From CAYWEP01 sp964613075 (GTDB lineage: Bacteria; Patescibacteriota; Microgenomatia; Levybacterales; UBA12049): a stretch of DNA of 8,447 nt. The notes beneath the pieces are model-generated. The model saw nothing but the letters and a program-made list of their open reading frames with translations. It made no database searches and was not told the DNA's origin. Location: positions 1 to 8,447 of the forward strand of contig CAZTFV010000051.1 of the NCBI GenBank assembly GCA_964613075.1, given 5' to 3'. The position numbers and the translations under genes were made by a program. This document shows, one piece after another, positions 4,827 to 8,447 of the stretch. Position 1 is the first letter of the stretch; the number at the start of each line of letters is the position of its first letter.

Positions 4827-7118
4827 ATGTTCGATTACCGTCCTGCCAGACGTCGCCGCAGTCGCTTGCGTGGCAAGCCAGTTGTCAACTTCAAAAATAT
4901 TTTCTTCCTCAGCCGGCTCACGAAATACATTTTTTTTGCTGTGATAGCCGGGGTCATTGCGGTGCCAATCCTTTTTCTTTGGTATAGCCGGGACTTACCC
5001 ACTCCAGGTAAGATTGTTGAATCCAAATACTCTGATGCGACACGTATCTACGACAGAACGGGAAAAGTAATTCTCTATTCAGTGTATGAGGAGCAAAATC
5101 GCACGTACGTAAAACTTGATCAAATCCCGGAAAATCTTCATGATGCGACAATAGCAATTGAGGATGAGGACTTTTACAAAAATAAAGGATTCTCGCCGGT
5201 TGCCTACCTTCGCGTCGTAAAGAACGCGCTACTGGGACGGGGTCTTGCCGGTGGGTCAACTATTTCGCAGCAACTGGTGAAAAACGTACTCTTGACCAAT
5301 GAGCGAAGGTTCTCCAGAAAAATAAAAGAGCTGGTACTTTCCATCCAGGTCAATCAGCGCTTCAGCAAGGATCAGATTCTTGAATTGTATTTGAATAATA
5401 TTCCCTATGGCGGTACCGCAATCGGTGCCGAGGCTGCGGCGCAGCAGTATTTCGGCAAAGATGCCAAAGACCTGGATCTTGCAGAGTCAGCCTTTATCGC
5501 TGGCTTGCCGCAAAGCCCCACAGCCTACTCCCCATTCAGCGGCAACAAGTATTACATCGGCAGAACAGAGGCAGTACTTAAGCAGATGGTTGCGAATAAA
5601 TACATTACGAAAAAAGAAAGCCAGCAAGCGTTTGAAAAAATAAAGAATTATAAATTCTCTCAACGCGCAACTTCCATAAAAGCGCCGTATTTTGTCATGT
5701 ACGCTCGAGAGCTTTTGGTGCGGGAATTCGGTGAGCGCATGGTCAATACCGGCGGGTTGCAGGTAATAACGACCCTTGATTATGATTTGCAAAAAGAAGC
5801 GGAAAAAATCGTCAAAGAAGAAATAGAAAGTCTGAAGGCCTACAAAGTCGGTAACGGTGCCGCGATGATCACCGACCCTAGAACCGGAGAAATCCTTGCC
5901 ATGGTTGGAGGTAAGGATTATTTTGACGAAGAAAATGACGGAAATTTCAATGTCGCGGTAAGTGGTGAGCGCCAGCCCGGGTCATCGCTCAAGCCGATTA
6001 TCTACGCCCGCGCATTTGAAAAAGGCTACACTCCCGCAACGCTTCTGATGGACGTGCAGACAGAATTCCCGACCGACGACCCAAGTCAGCCGATCTACAC
6101 ACCTGTTAATTACAGTGGGAAATTTTCAGGACCGATGCAGGTTCGTTTTGCCTTGGGAAATTCAGTCAATCTTCCGGCTGTTAAGATGCTGGCAATGGTT
6201 GGTATAAAGGATGCGATGCAAAAAGCCTATGACATGGGTATTAAAGAATGGGAACCCACGCCAGAGACATTGCAGAATGTCGGATTATCACTCGTTCTGG
6301 GAGGCCGTGAGACAACGCTTTTTGAAGAGATGACTGCATATGGCGTATTGGCCAACAAAGGAAAACGCCAAGATCTTCGCTCAATTCTGAAAGTAACCGA
6401 TCTGGAAGGAAAAAAGCTATATGAAACGAAAAAAACAGACGGTGAACAGGTATTATCCGAAGAAGCGACCTTCTTAATCTCGCATATTTTGCTTGATAAT
6501 AATGCCCGTGTACAGGAATTCGGGACCAACTCCTACCTTAGGATTCCCGGGAAAACAGTCTCGGTCAAAACAGGTACGACTGATCAGAAACGGGATAACT
6601 GGACAGTCGGATACACACCGTCAATCGTTGTCGGCGTGTGGGTAGGAAATAATGATAGGTCTCCTATGAATCCTAAAATCGCATCTGGTGTAACCGGCGC
6701 CTCAAGCATTTGGCATAAGCTTACGCAACTGGCCCTAAAAGATAAAGACAATGAGGAGTTCCAAAAACCCGACAATGTCGATGCGGTGCAGGTTGATGCC
6801 TTCTCAGGCGGTCAGCCGGTCGACGGGCAGGCAACCCGCACGGAATACTTCATCAAGGGAACAGAGCCAACGACTCGATCAGTTATTCTGCAAAAAGAAT
6901 TCTATGTTTTTAAAGAAAACGATCCTGTTTCAAAAGACGGCAAGAATAGATGGCAGGAAGGGATTGATAAATGGATCGAACAATTTCACAAAGATGATCC
7001 TAAATACCATCCGCCGGAAGATGTGAAGAATCCGAAAAAAGAACAGGGTAACAGCAATAACGAGGATACACCTATCCCTTCCCCAACCGAAAGTCCCACC
7101 CCGACACCCACACCGTGA
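4827..7118 (+). CDS. Class A penicillin-binding protein (PBP1A-like, glycosyltransferase + transpeptidase)
   Basis: Polymerises lipid II into glycan strands and cross-links them; anchored in the inner membrane with the enzyme domains outside. 763 residues. A short cytoplasmic tail rich in Arg (RPARRRRSRLRG) precedes one membrane span (about 31-53). The GT51 glycosyltransferase domain has catalytic E112 in EDEDFY, GGSTISQQLVKN (142-153), RKIKELVLSIQ (164-174), LELYLNNIPYG (185-195) and AAAQQYFGK. The transpeptidase domain has the full triad: S386-x-x-K389 in GSSLKP, S446-V-N448, and K581-T-G-T584. An extracellular tail rich in Lys and Asp ends in a Pro/Thr/Ser-rich run (IPSPTESPTPTPTP), probably disordered and able to reach into the wall. 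Both activities look intact. The start codon follows the promoter at 11 nt. Divergent from tyrS; ends 10 nt from the end of convergent pheT. The gene could be named pbpA, mrcA or ponA; none is forced. Confidence 0.95.
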   Translation: MFDYRPARRRRSRLRGKPVVNFKNIFFLSRLTKYIFFAVIAGVIAVPILFLWYSRDLPTPGKIVESKYSDATRIYDRTGKVILYSVYEEQNRTYVKLDQIPENLHDATIAIEDEDFYKNKGFSPVAYLRVVKNALLGRGLAGGSTISQQLVKNVLLTNERRFSRKIKELVLSIQVNQRFSKDQILELYLNNIPYGGTAIGAEAAAQQYFGKDAKDLDLAESAFIAGLPQSPTAYSPFSGNKYYIGRTEAVLKQMVANKYITKKESQQAFEKIKNYKFSQRATSIKAPYFVMYARELLVREFGERMVNTGGLQVITTLDYDLQKEAEKIVKEEIESLKAYKVGNGAAMITDPRTGEILAMVGGKDYFDEENDGNFNVAVSGERQPGSSLKPIIYARAFEKGYTPATLLMDVQTEFPTDDPSQPIYTPVNYSGKFSGPMQVRFALGNSVNLPAVKMLAMVGIKDAMQKAYDMGIKEWEPTPETLQNVGLSLVLGGRETTLFEEMTAYGVLANKGKRQDLRSILKVTDLEGKKLYETKKTDGEQVLSEEATFLISHILLDNNARVQEFGTNSYLRIPGKTVSVKTGTTDQKRDNWTVGYTPSIVVGVWVGNNDRSPMNPKIASGVTGASSIWHKLTQLALKDKDNEEFQKPDNVDAVQVDAFSGGQPVDGQATRTEYFIKGTEPTTRSVILQKEFYVFKENDPVSKDGKNRWQEGIDKWIEQFHKDDPKYHPPEDVKNPKKEQGNSNNEDTPIPSPTESPTPTPTP

Positions 7119-7128
7119 ACAATCGTAG

Positions 7129-8447
7129 TTATCCTGCTTTCAATTCTGCTTTGTGCTTTTCCTTAACAGCTTTGAGAATTTTTTCTCTGATCTCACAGAC
7201 TTCCTCGCCGGTTAAATTCTTTTCCTTATGTTGATATAAGATATGGAATGTGCGGGTTGCTTGGTATTTATCCAAAAGTGACGCTTTAACAATGAGCTCA
7301 CTTTGTTTCTTGATCGTCTCTATAATATCTCCGGTTGTCACATCATCGGATACGACGAGCGCGAGGTCTTCAATAACCGGCGGGTATTTGGCAAGCGGGG
7401 TGAAGGTTTTTTTCAAGGTTGCGTTTTTCACTATGATTTCAAAGTTGAGCTCAAAATCGATAAGGTCATCTTCCAACACCTCAATTGTCCCAATGTTTTG
7501 TTTGTCTACATACACATCAGCGCCTACCCCACCATGTGTGGTCGGTTTGAATCCAATATGTTTTATTCCCAAATCCAAAAGCAGCTGCTCAATGACGCCT
7601 TTCACTTCGTAAAATGAGACAGTCGGATGTTTTACTACTCCGGAAAGCGCCCGGGTCTCAATCGGCAAATCAGCCCCGTGCTTTGTGTACACATTTGCGA
7701 TCTCAAAAATTTTTACAGCTTTTCTATTTCTATTCTCATGGATCACTTGTAAAAGACTTGGCACAAGCGTATTTCGCATATAGACGTGATCCTCGTCCAA
7801 AGGATTACGCAATTTTACCGCCTCCTCAATCGGCCCCTCGTACATGCTCTCCGCGACCATGGAATAAGTATATGTTTCTACAAAGCCCCAATACTTTAAG
7901 GCTTCTTTTACTCGCTCTTCCCAATAGAACGTATTGTCACTCAGGAGTCGTGTTTCACCGGTAACAAATGGAGGAATAACGCTTGGCAGGTTGTGGTAGC
8001 CATATACTCTCGCAATTTCCTCTACAATGTCTTCCTCAATCTCCAGATCATTCCTATATGTTGGAATTGTACATTCAACTGCCTTCGTCATGCTGGCCCG
8101 CTTCGCTCTCGCTTCAGCGAGGCGAGCTTGTCCAGCATCTCTCCTTGCATTTGGAGATTCTGGACGCGCGACTTTGTCGCTTGCCAGAATGACGGGGTTG
8201 AGGTTTAAGCTTTTCAGTATCTCTATCAACTTCTTTTCTGGGATCTGAACGCCAATCATTTTATTTACTGTTTCCTCGTTAACCGTAACCGTTCTTTTTT
8301 TCGGTTTATTGGGGTAAATATCAACAATTGGTGCCAGCAATGTGCCGTCGGCAATTTCCTCATACAGTTTAATGCCGTATAAAAGCGCATCCATTGCCAG
8401 CTCAGGATCAATTCCTTTTTCATTCAGCTGTACAGCCTCAGAGCGAA
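7129..8447 (-). CDS. pheT: Phenylalanyl-tRNA synthetase beta subunit, C-terminal part (5' end outside window)
   Basis: Beta subunit of the alpha2-beta2 synthetase that charges tRNA-Phe. The frame is open to the window edge and reads RSEAVQLNEKGIDPELAMDA upstream of the in-frame ATG at 8394, the conserved family region, so that ATG is internal. About 438 residues are visible. The B5 domain follows (TVTVNEETVNKMIGVQIP, IPTYRNDLEIEEDIVEEIARVYGYHNLP), then the core-like domain (from about ERVKEALKYWGFVETYTYSM), and a C-terminal FDX-ACB anticodon-binding domain (LAKYPPVIEDLALVVSDDV to FHILYQHKEKNLTGEEV). Inside B5, visible residues about 85-120 (VILASDKVARPESPN, then an Arg/Ala-rich run to RASMTKA) are extra relative to the family and are encoded by a palindromic element. 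The insert keeps the frame and the rest is intact, so the protein is probably functional. Confidence 0.95.
   Translation of the reverse strand, partial: RSEAVQLNEKGIDPELAMDALLYGIKLYEEIADGTLLAPIVDIYPNKPKKRTVTVNEETVNKMIGVQIPEKKLIEILKSLNLNPVILASDKVARPESPNARRDAGQARLAEARAKRASMTKAVECTIPTYRNDLEIEEDIVEEIARVYGYHNLPSVIPPFVTGETRLLSDNTFYWEERVKEALKYWGFVETYTYSMVAESMYEGPIEEAVKLRNPLDEDHVYMRNTLVPSLLQVIHENRNRKAVKIFEIANVYTKHGADLPIETRALSGVVKHPTVSFYEVKGVIEQLLLDLGIKHIGFKPTTHGGVGADVYVDKQNIGTIEVLEDDLIDFELNFEIIVKNATLKKTFTPLAKYPPVIEDLALVVSDDVTTGDIIETIKKQSELIVKASLLDKYQATRTFHILYQHKEKNLTGEEVCEIREKILKAVKEKHKAELKAG
8086..8194. mobile_element. Three-hairpin palindromic element inserted in frame in pheT
   Basis: About 109 bp bounded by CGTCATGCTGGC and GCCAGAATGACG, an inverted pair with one mismatch. 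Inside are two hairpins of the same design. One is closed by ATGCTGG/CCAGCAT around an inner CTCGCT-tc-AGCGAG; the other by ATTCTGG/CCAGAAT around GCGAC-ttt-GTCGC. A small middle hairpin TCTCC/GGAGA separates them. The layout resembles REP-type and Rickettsia RPE palindromic elements, short non-autonomous repeats that can lodge within genes. In the pheT frame it has no stop and encodes an Arg/Ala-rich segment; the two other minus-strand frames contain stops. No transposase is nearby, so any mobilising enzyme would act in trans. Exact ends are uncertain by a few bases. Confidence 0.75.

Noticed and set aside
1853..7118. Alternative code with UGA read as Gly (as in Gracilibacteria)
   Set aside because: TGA closes purH and the PBP gene at natural C-termini, and no in-frame TGA is needed in any gene.
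7060..7160. Terminator between the PBP gene and pheT
   Set aside because: The gap is only 10 nt and no hairpin with a T-run is seen in or around it.
7983..8248. Plus-strand ORFs crossing the pheT element
   Set aside because: They lie antisense to pheT and stay open mainly because of the G/C-rich palindrome; no start signal or recognisable protein.
7129..8394. ATG at 8394 as the pheT start
   Set aside because: The frame continues upstream to the window edge with family-typical sequence (NEKGIDPELA), so the ATG is internal.

Overview
The window reads as housekeeping DNA from a small-genome bacterium, most likely a Patescibacteria/CPR (Parcubacteria-like) lineage. This placement is inferred from compact gene packing, promoters made of an extended -10 box sitting almost on the start codon, divergent sequences of standard proteins, a tiny membrane ORF, and odd palindromic repeats both between and inside genes. 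It is not proven by a marker gene. The standard genetic code fits: TGA ends purH and the penicillin-binding protein at sensible C-termini.

Layout: (1) positions 1-1004, minus strand, N-terminal part of the DNA helicase gene recG, cut by the window edge inside the helicase core just after Walker A; (2) 1019-1102, an array of degenerate 8-mers arranged as a large inverted repeat; (3) 1099-1203, minus strand, a 34-residue single-span membrane ORF with a GTG start; (4) 1274-1822, plus strand, a protein with two zf-TFIIB-like zinc ribbons; (5) 1853-4636, minus strand, a two-gene operon tyrS-purH with a 3-nt gap; (6) 4661-4790, a second large inverted repeat built from degenerate 7-mers, lying between two divergent promoters; (7) 4827-7118, plus strand, a class A penicillin-binding protein; (8) 7129-8447, minus strand, the C-terminal part of pheT, cut by the window edge and carrying an in-frame mobile-looking palindromic element.

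The genes are ordinary: recombination repair (RecG), tRNA charging (TyrRS, PheRS beta), the last two steps of IMP synthesis (PurH) and cell wall synthesis (PBP). I see no defence, phage or secondary-metabolism system. The unusual content lies in the non-coding and inserted DNA. It comprises two separate 'mirrored short-repeat' arrays with the same architecture but different unit sequence, a three-hairpin element of about 109 bp translated within PheT, a possible smaller relative inside RecG, and five of five visible gene-start promoters arranged to give leaderless or near-leaderless mRNAs. The only visible internal operon gene (purH) has a strong Shine-Dalgarno instead. No stretch over 300 bases lacks a gene.
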